Both the position numbers and the translations under genes were made by a program. This document shows positions 33,231 to 42,019 of a DNA stretch of 43,250 nucleotides, in pieces; positions within the stretch are counted from its first letter, which is position 1; each line of letters starts with the position of its first letter. This DNA comes from Flavobacteriaceae bacterium (lineage in GTDB: Bacteria > Bacteroidota > Bacteroidia > Flavobacteriales > Flavobacteriaceae), in assembly GCA_028284745.1 (NCBI GenBank), contig JANQRC010000041.1, positions 1 through 43,250 on the forward strand. The letters are read 5' to 3'. The notes under the pieces were generated by a model, which was given only the letters and a program-made list of their open reading frames with translations, was not told where the DNA came from and did not search any database.

Positions 33231-34870
33231 GTCTGTATCACACCCAAATTGAATTTCTTTTCGATGGGCGCGTGATTTGCTGCTTCGATGCCCATGCTGA
33301 TCCATGTTCTGGTTTCTAGCGGGTCTATGACGGCATCTGTCCACAACCTTGCTGCAGCGTAATAAGGCGAAACTTGCTTGTCATAGCGGGACTTGATCTT
33401 GTCAAAGAGTTCCTTTTCTTTCTCTGGAGTAATGGTCTCGCCTTTCTTCTTTAGGGATGCCGTTTCGATCTGAAGCAATACCTTGGCAGCTTGCGCGCCA
33501 CCCATCACAGCCAGTTCTGCGCTAGGCCATGCAACAATGAGTCGCGGGTCGTAAGCCTTTCCGCACATGGCATAGTTGCCTGCACCGTACGAGTTGCCAA
33601 TGACAACGGTGAATTTCGGTACCACTGAATTGCTCACTGCGTTGACCATCTTTGCACCATCTTTGATGATACCACCATGCTCACTTTTGCTGCCCACCAT
33701 GAAACCAGTTACGTCTTGCAAGAATACTAAAGGGATCTTCTTCTGGTTGCAGTTAGCAATAAAGCGTGTGGCCTTGTCCGCTGAGTCGCTATAGATCACT
33801 CCCCCAAATTGCATTTCGCTAGGCTTTGTCTTGGCCTTGGCAGTCTTTACGATCTTTCGTTGATTGGCTACAATGCCAACAGCCCAACCATCGATGCGTG
33901 CATAACCCGTGATGATGGTCTGCCCATAGCCCGCTTTGTACTCTTCAAAATTAGAATCATCTACCAGGCGCTTTATGATCTCCATCATGTTGTACTGGTC
34001 ACTTCGCTTTCTAGGGAGGATCCCAAAGATATCTTGTTCTTGATCCTTTGGTCTCATTGATTTTTTTCGATCATAGCCGGCCTTGTCGTGATCCCCTATT
34101 TTATCAATGATGCCTTTGATGGTGTCTAGGGCGTCTTTATCGTCTTTTGCCTTGTAATCGGTTACACCACTTACTTCGCAATGTGTTGTGGCGCCACCCA
34201 GCGTTTCGTTGTCTATGTCTTCGCCGATGGCAGCTTTTACGAGGTAACTTCCCGCCAAGAAGATACTGCCTGTCTTGTCGACGATAAGTGCTTCATCGCT
34301 CATGATGGGCAGATAAGCGCCACCGGCAACACAACTTCCCATCACGGCAGCAATTTGTGTGATGCCCATACTGCTCATTACGGCATTGTTTCTAAAGATG
34401 CGTCCAAAATGCTCTTTATCAGGAAATATCTCGTCTTGCATGGGCAGGTACACGCCAGCGCTATCAACCAGATAGATGATCGGTAGCCGGTTTTCGATGG
34501 CGATCTCTTGAGCGCGAAGGTTCTTCTTTCCGGTAATTGGAAACCAAGCACCTGCTTTTACAGTAGCGTCATTGGCCACAACGATGCACTGCTTACCGCT
34601 TATGTATCCTATCTTTATGACAACGCCTCCAGATGGGCAACCACCATGTTCTTTGTACATTCCTTCACCGGCAAAGGCGCCGATCTCAATGGCGTTGGCT
34701 TTATCGTCCAGTAGATAGTCGATACGCTCTCTGGCTGTCATCTTGCCTTGCGCATGAAGCTTTTCGATTCTTTTCTTACCGCCTCCGAGCTTTATTTCGG
34801 CGTATTTTCTTTTCAGGTCTGAAAGTAAGAGTTTGTTATGGTCTTCGTTCTTGTTGAAGTTTAAATCCAT
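33227..34870 (-). CDS. Acyl-CoA carboxylase beta subunit (methylcrotonyl-CoA carboxylase type)
   Basis: Carboxyltransferase subunit of a biotin-dependent acyl-CoA carboxylase, 547 residues. It has the crotonase-like double fold: GGCPSGGVVIKIG, ANDATVKAGAWFPITGKK, LRAQEIAIENRLPIIYLVDSAG, GSCVAGGAYLPIMSDE, FLQDVTGFMVG and IGNSYGAGNYAMCG. The HFGRIFRNNAVMS and ANDATVK segments favour the methylcrotonyl-CoA (leucine catabolism) type over propionyl-CoA carboxylase. No biotin-carrier subunit is adjacent, so substrate specificity is uncertain. It converges with the plug-like gene (4-bp overlap). Confidence 0.9.
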   Translation of the reverse strand: MDLNFNKNEDHNKLLLSDLKRKYAEIKLGGGKKRIEKLHAQGKMTARERIDYLLDDKANAIEIGAFAGEGMYKEHGGCPSGGVVIKIGYISGKQCIVVANDATVKAGAWFPITGKKNLRAQEIAIENRLPIIYLVDSAGVYLPMQDEIFPDKEHFGRIFRNNAVMSSMGITQIAAVMGSCVAGGAYLPIMSDEALIVDKTGSIFLAGSYLVKAAIGEDIDNETLGGATTHCEVSGVTDYKAKDDKDALDTIKGIIDKIGDHDKAGYDRKKSMRPKDQEQDIFGILPRKRSDQYNMMEIIKRLVDDSNFEEYKAGYGQTIITGYARIDGWAVGIVANQRKIVKTAKAKTKPSEMQFGGVIYSDSADKATRFIANCNQKKIPLVFLQDVTGFMVGSKSEHGGIIKDGAKMVNAVSNSVVPKFTVVIGNSYGAGNYAMCGKAYDPRLIVAWPSAELAVMGGAQAAKVLLQIETASLKKKGETITPEKEKELFDKIKSRYDKQVSPYYAAARLWTDAVIDPLETRTWISMGIEAANHAPIEKKFNLGVIQT

Positions 34871-34966
34871 GCGGGTGATGATTTCAAGCTAAATTACGAA
34901 AACGCCACTGAAGTCTTTCAACAAAAAAATACGATATTTGTGAGGCGAAACATAAAAACGCTCTTG

Positions 34967-35149
34967 ATGGGAATGAATAAGAATACTGTACTGGCCTGGG
35001 CCACGTTTATCATGATATTTGTCGGATTCGGTCTAATAGCACTTGGTGCATTCAAGTATGAAGATGTGGCGGGCTATGGCTTTGGTGCAGTTGGAATAGG
35101 GTTCTTTGCCATTGCATGGGTGTTCAATGCCTTAAAGGGTAGGGTCTAG
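34967..35149 (+). CDS. CAL67264-type mini membrane protein
   Basis: A 60-residue protein with two hydrophobic helices: AWATFIMIFVGFGLIALGAF and a glycine-rich second helix near FGAVGIGFFAIAWVF. The starts possible are ATG 34967 or 34973; the frame is open to GTG 34940 but the extra residues are charged and lack similarity. I recognise it as the short flavobacterial membrane protein annotated as the CAL67264 family; its function is unknown. It converges with the GNAT gene (4-bp overlap). Confidence 0.7.
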   Translation: MGMNKNTVLAWATFIMIFVGFGLIALGAFKYEDVAGYGFGAVGIGFFAIAWVFNALKGRV

Positions 35150-35619
35150 CTTTTCAAGGTCAATTCCATTTTTATGTCGCCTCGGTCATAGGGACCACCT
35201 TTTTCAAGCTCGATCTCTTCAAAACCATATTTTCTGTAAATATATATGGCATTCTCGAGTTTGGTGTTTGAGTATATGACGAGTTTTTCCCATTGTCGAT
35301 CCTTAGCGAGGTCAATACACTTTTTCATTAGTTTTTGTCCGACCTTCATACCTCTGCATTCGGGCAGTACGGCCATCTTGCTAAGTTCGAACACATTCTT
35401 ACTCATCTTTATCAAGGCTACTGTACCAATTACCTTGTCTTCTGCTATAGCAAAGAAGATATGGCCCCCATTGTCAATGATATGCGTTTTTGGGTTGCTC
35501 AGGACTTCCTCGTCATGGTCTTCGACATAGAAGAAGGTTTGCAACCATTCGATGTTAAGGTCGTAGAAGTGTGTGTCATAGCTTGTTTGGTATGGAACAA
35601 TTTCTACAGCGTTAACCAT
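35146..35619 (-). CDS. GNAT-family N-acetyltransferase
   Basis: A 157-residue acetyl-CoA-dependent acetyltransferase from ATG 35619 (MVNAVEIVPYQ); the frame extends to 35694 but that part lies within hutG. The GNAT core is visible: IFFAIAEDKVIGTVALIK (strands 2-4), LSKMAVLPECRGMKVGQKLM (acetyl-CoA loop Q/RxxGxG/A variant) and the C-terminal NAIYIYRKYGFEE. The substrate is unknown. It starts 8 bases inside the end of hutG, so both are co-transcribed. Confidence 0.88.
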   Translation of the reverse strand: MVNAVEIVPYQTSYDTHFYDLNIEWLQTFFYVEDHDEEVLSNPKTHIIDNGGHIFFAIAEDKVIGTVALIKMSKNVFELSKMAVLPECRGMKVGQKLMKKCIDLAKDRQWEKLVIYSNTKLENAIYIYRKYGFEEIELEKGGPYDRGDIKMELTLKS

Positions 35620-36643
35620 GGTCAGTTTTTTTGATGAAGTCTGAAACAAGATAGGAAAGAAGCTTGCCGACTTGCGATGTTTCATCTGGGTCATCAGGAT
35701 CGGGCGCAGCCTCGCATATGTGCAGGTATGCGACAGTGTCTTTCTCTTTGAAGAAATCCACGAGATTTCTTGTATTGTTCACGCTAAACCCACTCGGGGT
35801 CATCGCACTACTGGGCATATTCTGAATAGCATCGCAATCGATCTCTAGGCCAAACGGTTGTTTGGTAATGAAAGATTCGGCACGCTTTAACTCCTCTTTA
35901 TAGGAAGTTTGCTTTCGTATTTTCATAGCTTCAAAAGTGTTGTATCGTATGCGCTCTGCCTTTGAGTCAATTTCATCAAGGATAGCTTGTGAAGTGTAGT
36001 TTTCATGTAGCCCAAAGACAAAGTACCTATTCAGAAAGCCCTCGTGCATCGCGTACGAAAACCCATTGCCACTATGCCTTCCTTCTATAGGTCTAAGATC
36101 TGTATGGGCATCAAGGTTCAGCACATTGATGGGTTTTCCGAGCGCTAGGGCGCATCCTTTTATTGTGCCATAGGCGTTGTTGTGCCCACCACCAATGATA
36201 ACGGGGATTTTATTGGCCTTGACGATTCTAGAAACTAAGTAGGCTACTTGTTTGTCTATGTATTCTACAAGTTGTTGATACGCTTTTGTTTTTTCCTTGC
36301 TGGGGGTCTGTGATTCGATCTTCTTCACCTCATCATCAAAATCCAAGTGCCCTAACAATACCACTTGTTCGGCATTGCTATACTTGTTGTGCTGTATGTT
36401 CAAAAAGCTTTTGAGAAATGCATTCCAAGCGAGTTTTGTTCCAGGTCTTCCTTGGTTGGCTACCACACCACGATCTTCTGCAATACCGAAAACGACATAT
36501 GCTGCTTCGATCGCTGCCAATTGTGCCAGAGGATCGGTATTCTCCCTGACCAGTATGATGCGTTCTCCGACCTTGGTCTCTCCAGCTCGCTTATTGGTGA
36601 GTTTGTTAACTGTAGACTTGTTGTAGGTAGTGAGGTTTCTCAT
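35612..36643 (-). CDS. hutG: Formimidoylglutamase (arginase family)
   Basis: Predicted Mn-dependent hydrolase releasing formamide and glutamate from N-formimidoyl-glutamate, the last step of one histidine degradation route. The 343-residue protein has arginase-fold metal motifs: IIGGGHNNAYG (His), LNLDAHTDLRP (DAHTD), HSGNGFSYA, and GLEIDCDAIQNMPSSA (DxD). It has an N-terminal extension common in flavobacterial members. Imidazolonepropionase lies 2 kb away on the same strand, supporting HutG over agmatinase or arginase. Confidence 0.85.
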   Translation of the reverse strand: MRNLTTYNKSTVNKLTNKRAGETKVGERIILVRENTDPLAQLAAIEAAYVVFGIAEDRGVVANQGRPGTKLAWNAFLKSFLNIQHNKYSNAEQVVLLGHLDFDDEVKKIESQTPSKEKTKAYQQLVEYIDKQVAYLVSRIVKANKIPVIIGGGHNNAYGTIKGCALALGKPINVLNLDAHTDLRPIEGRHSGNGFSYAMHEGFLNRYFVFGLHENYTSQAILDEIDSKAERIRYNTFEAMKIRKQTSYKEELKRAESFITKQPFGLEIDCDAIQNMPSSAMTPSGFSVNNTRNLVDFFKEKDTVAYLHICEAAPDPDDPDETSQVGKLLSYLVSDFIKKTDHG

Positions 36644-36842
36644 GGTTCTATTAAGTAAAGCTAAAGAAAAAGTTTCAAGTGGTTGTACAATGTACTTGAA
36701 TTAGGAAATCCAAAATCAAACGATCAACGTATATGATTAAGACCGAACATTTGGGATTATTGTACAAGATTATCTGATGATGTTCGTTTTTAGCATATAT
36801 TGTAACCCATTAACCCAGAAATTATTATTAAACCTAGAAATT

Positions 36843-37721
36843 ATGGCAGATTCAAGTAAAAGCAACGGACTAAAAGTAGCAATAGGCATATTGGCCGCCT
36901 TACTTGTAGGAAGTATTGTTTTTGGCACAAAACTCTATTCTGACCAAAAAAAGGTCTCCATGCAGTTAGAAGAAGACAAACAAGATATTATTGCTGACCT
37001 GGATGATATCAAGGCTTCGTATGAAGATGCGCTGGCCGAGAGCGACATTGTCAATCAAGAGCTGGCAGATGCCACAAGCCGAATCGAGTTATACATCGAC
37101 TCGCTAAAGAGTGCAAAGGCAGATGTGGTGTATCTTAGAAGATTTAGAAGGCAAGTTTCTATTCTAAAGCAAGAACGCGAACGCCTGATGGCGGAGAACG
37201 ATTCATTGCGGTCATCTAACCAGTTGCTGACACTTCAGAGAGACAGCACCGCATTGGCCTTGGTAGAGCAGACAAAGTACAACGATTCGTTACTTGTGCA
37301 AAATCTAGACCTTGCCAGGCAGGTCGAGGTAGGTTCTAACGTGGGCGTGTCAGGATTTAAAGCAGAAGGCGCACGCGTTCGTTCTTCAGGGAAGATCGTT
37401 TCTATGTCAAGAGCGAGTCGAGTGAATAAGATCCGTGTTTGCTTTTCTTTAGGTTCGAATACCTTGGCCGAAGCAGGTGATCGCGAGATGCTCATTCAAG
37501 TATTGGACCCCAACGGTGACCTGATCGGCGAGAACGCCGCTTATACAACAGAGGAAGGAAGTGTCAATTACAGCAAGAGGACCAAATTCTACTACGAGAA
37601 GAATTCTCTGGATGTTTGTGACTACATCGATCCTCCGGCTGAATTGGCAAAAGGTAGATATACCGTTAACCTCTATGATAAGTTGGCGATGATCTCGACA
37701 ACTTCATTTGAGTTGAGGTAG
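36843..37721 (+). CDS. Membrane-anchored coiled-coil protein, paralogue 1
   Basis: A 292-residue protein from ATG 36843 (MADSSKSNGL). A single N-terminal membrane helix (about 11-27, VAIGILAALLVGSIVFG) is followed by a long coiled coil (about 30-165). The compact C-terminal beta-rich domain (about 195-292) contains KIRVCFSLGSN, VLDPNGDLIGEN, SKRTKFYYEKNSLDVCDYID and KGRYTVNLYD. It is closely matched by the next gene, which has the same length and the same order of parts. The conserved Cys pair (VCFSL and CDYID) could bridge in the periplasm. The family is frequent in Bacteroidetes as hypothetical proteins; function unknown. Confidence 0.85.
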   Translation: MADSSKSNGLKVAIGILAALLVGSIVFGTKLYSDQKKVSMQLEEDKQDIIADLDDIKASYEDALAESDIVNQELADATSRIELYIDSLKSAKADVVYLRRFRRQVSILKQERERLMAENDSLRSSNQLLTLQRDSTALALVEQTKYNDSLLVQNLDLARQVEVGSNVGVSGFKAEGARVRSSGKIVSMSRASRVNKIRVCFSLGSNTLAEAGDREMLIQVLDPNGDLIGENAAYTTEEGSVNYSKRTKFYYEKNSLDVCDYIDPPAELAKGRYTVNLYDKLAMISTTSFELR

Positions 37722-37750
37722 CAATTACAGGACCATAAAATGTATTTGGG

Positions 37751-37779
37751 GCCACAGCAACGATCGTTGTGGCTTTTTT
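37751..37779 (+). terminator. Rho-independent terminator after coiled-coil gene 1
   Basis: Stem GCCA...CAACG with CGTTG...TGGC (9 bp, three-base bulge), containing the perfect palindrome CAACGATCGTTG, followed by six T residues. It is 29 bases after the stop codon. Confidence 0.75.
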
Positions 37780-37881
37780 GCGTCGTATTGTTGATAAGCT
37801 CTTGATATCTCATCCTCTTAAAAGATGGGTCGGATCAAGGCCAAACAATATAATTTTTATAGTTTTGACAAATTAACCTAA

Positions 37882-37908
37882 TCGATATCCTTGTCCCAAG
37901 TCGATATC
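37882..37908 (+). promoter_or_regulatory. Direct repeat of TCGATATC, possible operator
   Basis: TCGATATC occurs at 37882-37889 and again at 37901-37908, start-to-start 19 bases (about two helical turns), in the 245-base spacer before the second coiled-coil gene. It could bind a dimeric regulator. Confidence 0.25.
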
Positions 37909-37935
37909 AATATGCTGCCCGCAAATCTTACTGAG

Positions 37936-37948
37936 CTGTGTAACACAG
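37936..37948 (+). promoter_or_regulatory. 13-bp palindrome upstream of coiled-coil gene 2
   Basis: CTGTG-TAA-CACAG is a perfect odd palindrome lying 18 bases before the ATG at 37967. It could be an operator or a short 5' hairpin limiting ribosome access. Confidence 0.35.
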
Positions 37949-37966
37949 ATTTTAGTAAAACTATTG

Positions 37967-38845
37967 ATGGCAAAATCATCCATAGGCTTATATGTCTTTG
38001 CTAGCTTTCTTACGGTTTCGCTGATAGGAAGTATTGCTTTTGGGTACAATCTCTACAACGAAAAGAAAGAGGTCAAGGCACAATTAGAACAAGAAAAATA
38101 TAATCTTATTGAAGACCTCGAAGACTTGAATACCGCCTATAGCGAGTTGAAGGTCGAGAATGTGATGCTAGACCAGGAACTGTCTGATGCAAGGTCTAGG
38201 GTTAGAAGATATATCGACACTTTGCGTTTTGCCAGTTTAGACCTTGTCATGCTGCTACAGTTCAAGCAGCAAATAGACTCTTTACAGACAGAGCAGCTCG
38301 AATTGATCGAGCAGAACGATAGACTCACATATTTGAACAGAGTTCTTACCAAAGAACGCGACAGTTCAAACTTAGCCGTTGCAAAGAAACAGAAGTATAT
38401 CGATTCTCTAGAGCAGTTGACTTCCAAACTCAATCAGACCATAGCGCAAGCAGGAAGGTTAAGAGCAAGTGCCATCAACGCAGATGGTGTAAAGATACGT
38501 AGGTCTGGCAGGGTGGTGACCACAGAGCGTGGTAAAAGGGTAGAGAAGGTGAGAGTCTGTTTCTCACTTGCAAAGAATAACGTTGCAAAAACTGGGGATC
38601 GTACGTTCCATATCACTGTTCTAGACCCAAACAACAGGATCTTGGGCGACAATAGGATCCTCTCGGCGAATGGTAAGACCATAAAATATAGCAAAGAGTC
38701 TAAGTTCTATTACGAGAAGAACGAACTAGACTATTGTGATTATATAGATGTTCCAGAGGCAGAAACGCTTCCGAGAGGCCGTTATCTTGTGAATGTTTTT
38801 GAAGACTTCAGGCTGATCTCCCAAACAGACTTTACACTTCGGTAG
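37967..38845 (+). CDS. Membrane-anchored coiled-coil protein, paralogue 2
   Basis: A 292-residue protein from ATG 37967 (MAKSSIGLYV); TTG 37964 in frame gives only one more residue. It has an N-terminal membrane helix (VFASFLTVSLIGSIAFG), a coiled coil (about 30-165) and the same C-terminal domain as the upstream gene. Shared motifs are KVRVCFSLAKN, VLDPNNRILGDN, SKESKFYYEKNELDYCDYID and RGRYLVNVFEDF. The two evidently arose by tandem duplication and then diverged mostly in the coiled coil. The 3' end overlaps the convergent hutI by 14 bases. Function unknown. Confidence 0.85.
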   Translation: MAKSSIGLYVFASFLTVSLIGSIAFGYNLYNEKKEVKAQLEQEKYNLIEDLEDLNTAYSELKVENVMLDQELSDARSRVRRYIDTLRFASLDLVMLLQFKQQIDSLQTEQLELIEQNDRLTYLNRVLTKERDSSNLAVAKKQKYIDSLEQLTSKLNQTIAQAGRLRASAINADGVKIRRSGRVVTTERGKRVEKVRVCFSLAKNNVAKTGDRTFHITVLDPNNRILGDNRILSANGKTIKYSKESKFYYEKNELDYCDYIDVPEAETLPRGRYLVNVFEDFRLISQTDFTLR

Positions 38846-40076
38846 GTTTTCCGTCTATCCAAACCGTTTCGATATTGTTGCTTCCAAAGGCATATGGCAA
38901 AAATCCATAGCTCGGGATGGGCTTTGTGATGATGAAGTTTGCTTTTTTACCAGCGGTAATGCTTCCAACCCTATCAGATGATCCCATGGCATAAGCTCCG
39001 TTTATGGTAGCGGCATTGATAGCCTCTTCGGGTGTCAACCTCATTTTCATGCAGGCCAGGCTCACCACCAAGTTCATGTTGCCACTAGGAGTAGACCCTG
39101 GGTTGTAATCTGTTGCCAAAGCAAGCGGAAGCCCACTATCTATGATCTTTCTTGCTGGTGTATAAGGGATTCCTAAAAATAGCGAGCAGGAAGGTAGCGC
39201 CACAGGCATGGTGTCGCTTTGCTTTAGTGAATGAATGTCTTCATCTCGCATTTCTTCTAAATGATCTACAGAAAGTGCCTGGTGTTTCACGCTTATCTGT
39301 ACTCCGCCAAGCGCATTGAACTGGTTGACATGCACTTTGGGTCGAAGCCCATATTTCTCCCCTTCGGAAAGAATGCGGTCGGTATCTTCCACAGAGAAAT
39401 ATCCTTTTTCACAAAACACATCGATATAGTCGGCCAAATTTTCTTTTGCGACCTCAGGAAGCATCTCGTTCATGACCAAGTCTATATAACCATCCTTATT
39501 ATTTTTGAAGGCAGAAGGAACAGCATGTGCCGCTAAAAAGGTAGCCTTGATCGGGATGTGGAAATGCTCCTTCATTCTTTTGACCGCACGAAGCATCTTC
39601 AGCTCTCCGTCGGTAGTTAGCCCATAACCACTTTTTATCTCTATGGCACCCGTGCCCAACCGAATGACTTCTTCAAGTCGTTGAGCAGATTCCCTGTACA
39701 GTTCTTCTTCGGGCGTGTCCCCCAGTTTCTTTGCCGAGTTTAAGATGCCTCCTCCTCGTTGTGCGATCTGTTCGTAAGAGAGTCCATTGATGCGATCAAC
39801 GAATTCTTGCTCACGATTGCCTGCGTAGACGATATGCGTATGGCTGTCGCACCAAGTGGGCAGCACTATTTTTCCTGTAAGGTCTACGACCGCGTCTGCT
39901 GGAACCTCTTCTGGCAGATCTTGCATTTTCCCATAGTCTAGGATGTGGTCGTTTTCTATGAGCATATAGGCCTCCTCGATCGTTGGGAGTATCGCCATAT
40001 CTTTTCCTGCTACTTTTGTTACATTGCACGCACGCACCTGTAGCAGTTCTTTGATATTTTTGAAGAGTGTTCTCAA
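38832..40076 (-). CDS. hutI: Imidazolonepropionase
   Basis: Hydrolyses 4-imidazolone-5-propionate to N-formimidoyl-glutamate in histidine degradation. The amidohydrolase fold shows metal motif CDSHTHIVYAG, EIKSGYGLTTDGELKML, a further His in AAHAVPSA and HVNQFNALGG, and Asp in LALATDYNPGSTP. I start it at TTG 40076, which places LRTLFKNIKELLQVR at the N-terminus as in related enzymes and gives 414 residues. The open frame reaches 40205, but that stretch crosses the fumC terminator and has no family similarity. Confidence 0.93.
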   Translation of the reverse strand: MRTLFKNIKELLQVRACNVTKVAGKDMAILPTIEEAYMLIENDHILDYGKMQDLPEEVPADAVVDLTGKIVLPTWCDSHTHIVYAGNREQEFVDRINGLSYEQIAQRGGGILNSAKKLGDTPEEELYRESAQRLEEVIRLGTGAIEIKSGYGLTTDGELKMLRAVKRMKEHFHIPIKATFLAAHAVPSAFKNNKDGYIDLVMNEMLPEVAKENLADYIDVFCEKGYFSVEDTDRILSEGEKYGLRPKVHVNQFNALGGVQISVKHQALSVDHLEEMRDEDIHSLKQSDTMPVALPSCSLFLGIPYTPARKIIDSGLPLALATDYNPGSTPSGNMNLVVSLACMKMRLTPEEAINAATINGAYAMGSSDRVGSITAGKKANFIITKPIPSYGFLPYAFGSNNIETVWIDGKPTEV

Positions 40077-40114
40077 ACGGTTACTTTCTTCAAAGTTGAC
40101 GATTATTTCAACAA

Positions 40115-40142
40115 TAAAAAAACGCCGGACAATTCCAGCGTT
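40115..40142 (-). terminator. Rho-independent terminator of fumC
   Basis: On the minus strand a 9-bp stem (AACGCTGGA / TCCGGCGTT, one G-T pair) with an ATTG loop is followed by seven or more T residues. It lies 24 bases past the fumC stop. Confidence 0.88.
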
Positions 40143-40165
40143 TGATAATACGATGCTTGGAGGTG

Positions 40166-41563
40166 TCATTTCATCGAACCGGTCATGTCTTCTGGCTTCA
40201 CCCACTGGTCATATTCTTTGGCAGTGACATAGCCAAGACGAATGGCCTCTTCTTTTAGCGTAGTGCCATTTTGATGTGCTGTCTGTGCGATCTCGGCAGC
40301 CTTGTAGTAGCCGATCTTAGTATTCAGGGCAGTGACTAGCATGAGCGAATTGTTCAATAGCTCGTTGATACGTGCCTGGTTGGGCTCTATACCTACGGCA
40401 CAATTCTCATCGAAAGAGACACAGGCATCGCCGATCAATCTTGCAGAATGTAGCAAGTTGGCGATCATCACAGGCTTGAAAACGTTCAGTTCGTAATGTC
40501 CTTGGGTACCACCGACAGTCACAGCAACATCGTTGCCCATCACTTGGGCACATACCATTGTCAATGCCTCGCATTGTGTTGGGTTCACCTTGCCTGGCAT
40601 GATAGAGCTTCCAGGTTCGTTGGCTGGGATGACGATTTCACCGATACCACTTCTGGGGCCAGAGGCCATCATGCGGATATCATTGGCGATCTTATTCAGG
40701 GACACTGCCAGTTGCTTTAGTGCGCCATGCGTTTCTACCATGGCATCGTGTGCTGCCAGGGCCTCGAATTTATTGTCCGCTGTCTTGAAGGGCAATCCAG
40801 TGAATTCAGCAATGTACTCTGCAACGCGCTTCGTATATCCCTTGGGTGTATTTAGGCCAGTTCCTACGGCAGTTCCACCAAGAGCAAGTTCGGATAAGTG
40901 CTCTAGCGTATTGTTCAGTGCTTTTAGGCCGTGGTCTAGCTGCGAGACATATCCTGAAAATTCTTGCCCCAGTGTAAGTGGCGTGGCATCCATCAAATGC
41001 GTGCGACCGATCTTTACGCAGTCTTTGAACGCTTCGGACTTTAACTTTAATGTGTTGCGTAATTGCGTCACTCCAGGTATCGTAGTGTCTACGATCATCC
41101 GATAGGCTGCAATGTGCATCCCAGTTGGGAACGTGTCGTTCGAAGATTGCGACTTATTCACATCATCATTGGGTTGTAGGGTCTTTTCGCCTTTGCCAAT
41201 TTTATTGCCGGCAATTTCATGAGCGCGGTTGGCAATAACTTCATTGACATTCATGTTGCTCTGCGTGCCAGAACCTGTTTGCCAGATCACCAATGGAAAT
41301 TGGTCATCATGTTCCTGGTTCAGGATCTCGTCACAAACTTGAGCGATGAGGTCTCTCTTTTCTACGGGGAGCACACCGAGCTCACAATTGGTGTAAGCTG
41401 CGGCTTTTTTAAGGAAGGCAAAACCATATACTACCTCTAGTGGCATCGATGCAGGTGGCCCAATCTTGAAATTATTTCGAGAGCGTTCGGTCTGTGCACC
41501 CCAGTACTTATCGGCTGGGACTTTTACTTCTCCAAGGGTGTCTTTTTCGATTCTATATTCCAT
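40166..41563 (-). CDS. fumC: Class II fumarate hydratase
   Basis: Iron-independent fumarase of the TCA cycle, homotetrameric. The 465-residue protein begins [25 protein letters not shown] in parts, and carries [50 protein letters not shown] and the superfamily signature [13 protein letters not shown] with its catalytic Ser loop. Length and spacing are typical. It has its own terminator, and a consensus -7 box lies 25 bases before the start codon. Confidence 0.97.
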   Translation of the reverse strand: MEYRIEKDTLGEVKVPADKYWGAQTERSRNNFKIGPPASMPLEVVYGFAFLKKAAAYTNCELGVLPVEKRDLIAQVCDEILNQEHDDQFPLVIWQTGSGTQSNMNVNEVIANRAHEIAGNKIGKGEKTLQPNDDVNKSQSSNDTFPTGMHIAAYRMIVDTTIPGVTQLRNTLKLKSEAFKDCVKIGRTHLMDATPLTLGQEFSGYVSQLDHGLKALNNTLEHLSELALGGTAVGTGLNTPKGYTKRVAEYIAEFTGLPFKTADNKFEALAAHDAMVETHGALKQLAVSLNKIANDIRMMASGPRSGIGEIVIPANEPGSSIMPGKVNPTQCEALTMVCAQVMGNDVAVTVGGTQGHYELNVFKPVMIANLLHSARLIGDACVSFDENCAVGIEPNQARINELLNNSLMLVTALNTKIGYYKAAEIAQTAHQNGTTLKEEAIRLGYVTAKEYDQWVKPEDMTGSMK

Positions 41564-41587
41564 AGTAGGTATTGATTAATAGGAAAG

Positions 41588-41595
41588 CAAAGATA
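41588..41595 (-). promoter_or_regulatory. Candidate -7 promoter element of fumC
   Basis: On the minus strand the sequence is TATCTTTG, an exact TAnnTTTG match, 24 bases ahead of the fumC ATG. Confidence 0.5.
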
Positions 41596-41624
41596 CGTGA
41601 TGTAGTTGTTGTTTTCTCTAAAGA

Positions 41625-41747
41625 CCTAGCTATAATTATCCATATTAGATTGCTGAAATTCTGGAAGGTCATCGCTGTTGGTGTCGTAGCTTTGTTTGGC
41701 GCGATGCGCAAACGTATATTAGGTTCTAAATAAATCCTAGCTATAAT
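41625..41747 (+). repeat. Two copies of a 12-bp repeat in the fumC / mini-protein spacer
   Basis: CCTAGCTATAAT is present at 41625-41636 and 41736-41747, 111 bases apart. The second copy ends 23 bases before the TATCTTTG box of the downstream gene. Possibly a duplicated regulatory site. Confidence 0.4.
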
Positions 41748-41770
41748 ACCGTGCTATGAGATTTTCCTCG

Positions 41771-41778
41771 TATCTTTG
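41771..41778 (+). promoter_or_regulatory. Candidate -7 promoter element of the mini membrane protein
   Basis: TATCTTTG, an exact TAnnTTTG match, 29 bases before ATG 41808. It is identical to the fumC box on the opposite strand. Confidence 0.5.
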
Positions 41779-41807
41779 TATGTGAGTTGAATAAATTCTA
41801 AAAAACA

Positions 41808-41990
41808 ATGTTTGAATTTGACCAGTATCTTGGATTTCTTGCATTTCTTACCATTTTGACCATCGGCTTTTGGCTGATGATATTCTTACTGACCTTTATG
41901 ATTCCTTATTGGTTGGGTGGTTCGTTGCTTGAGATGTGGAAAGAGCGTCGCGAGGCCAAAAGAGCTAAAGCAGAAAATACTACTGAATAG
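41808..41990 (+). CDS. Mini membrane protein with charged tail
   Basis: A 60-residue protein with a long hydrophobic region at residues 8-37 (FLAFLTILTIGFWLM then FLLTFMIPYWLGG) followed by a basic and acidic tail (MWKERREAKRAKAE). The topology suggests one or two membrane passes with the tail in the cytoplasm. I do not recognise a family. A consensus promoter box upstream and an intrinsic terminator immediately after its stop support a real, independently transcribed gene. Confidence 0.7.
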   Translation: MFEFDQYLGFLAFLTILTIGFWLMIFLLTFMIPYWLGGSLLEMWKERREAKRAKAENTTE

Positions 41991-42019
41991 AAAAGAAGCT
42001 CGTACAGGCTTCTTTTTTT
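41991..42019 (+). terminator. Terminator between convergent genes, possibly bidirectional
   Basis: Nine-bp stem (AAAAGAAGC / GCTTCTTTT) with an 8-nt loop and a T-run on the plus strand. The A-run on its left side gives a T-run for minus-strand transcripts leaving the outer-membrane protein gene. Confidence 0.8.

Noticed and set aside
40077..40205. N-terminal extension of imidazolonepropionase
   Set aside because: It would be translated across the fumC terminator hairpin and adds 43 residues not expected in this enzyme family.
40533..41105. 190-codon plus-strand ORF opposite fumC
   Set aside because: Antisense shadow of the fumarase gene with no recognisable motif.
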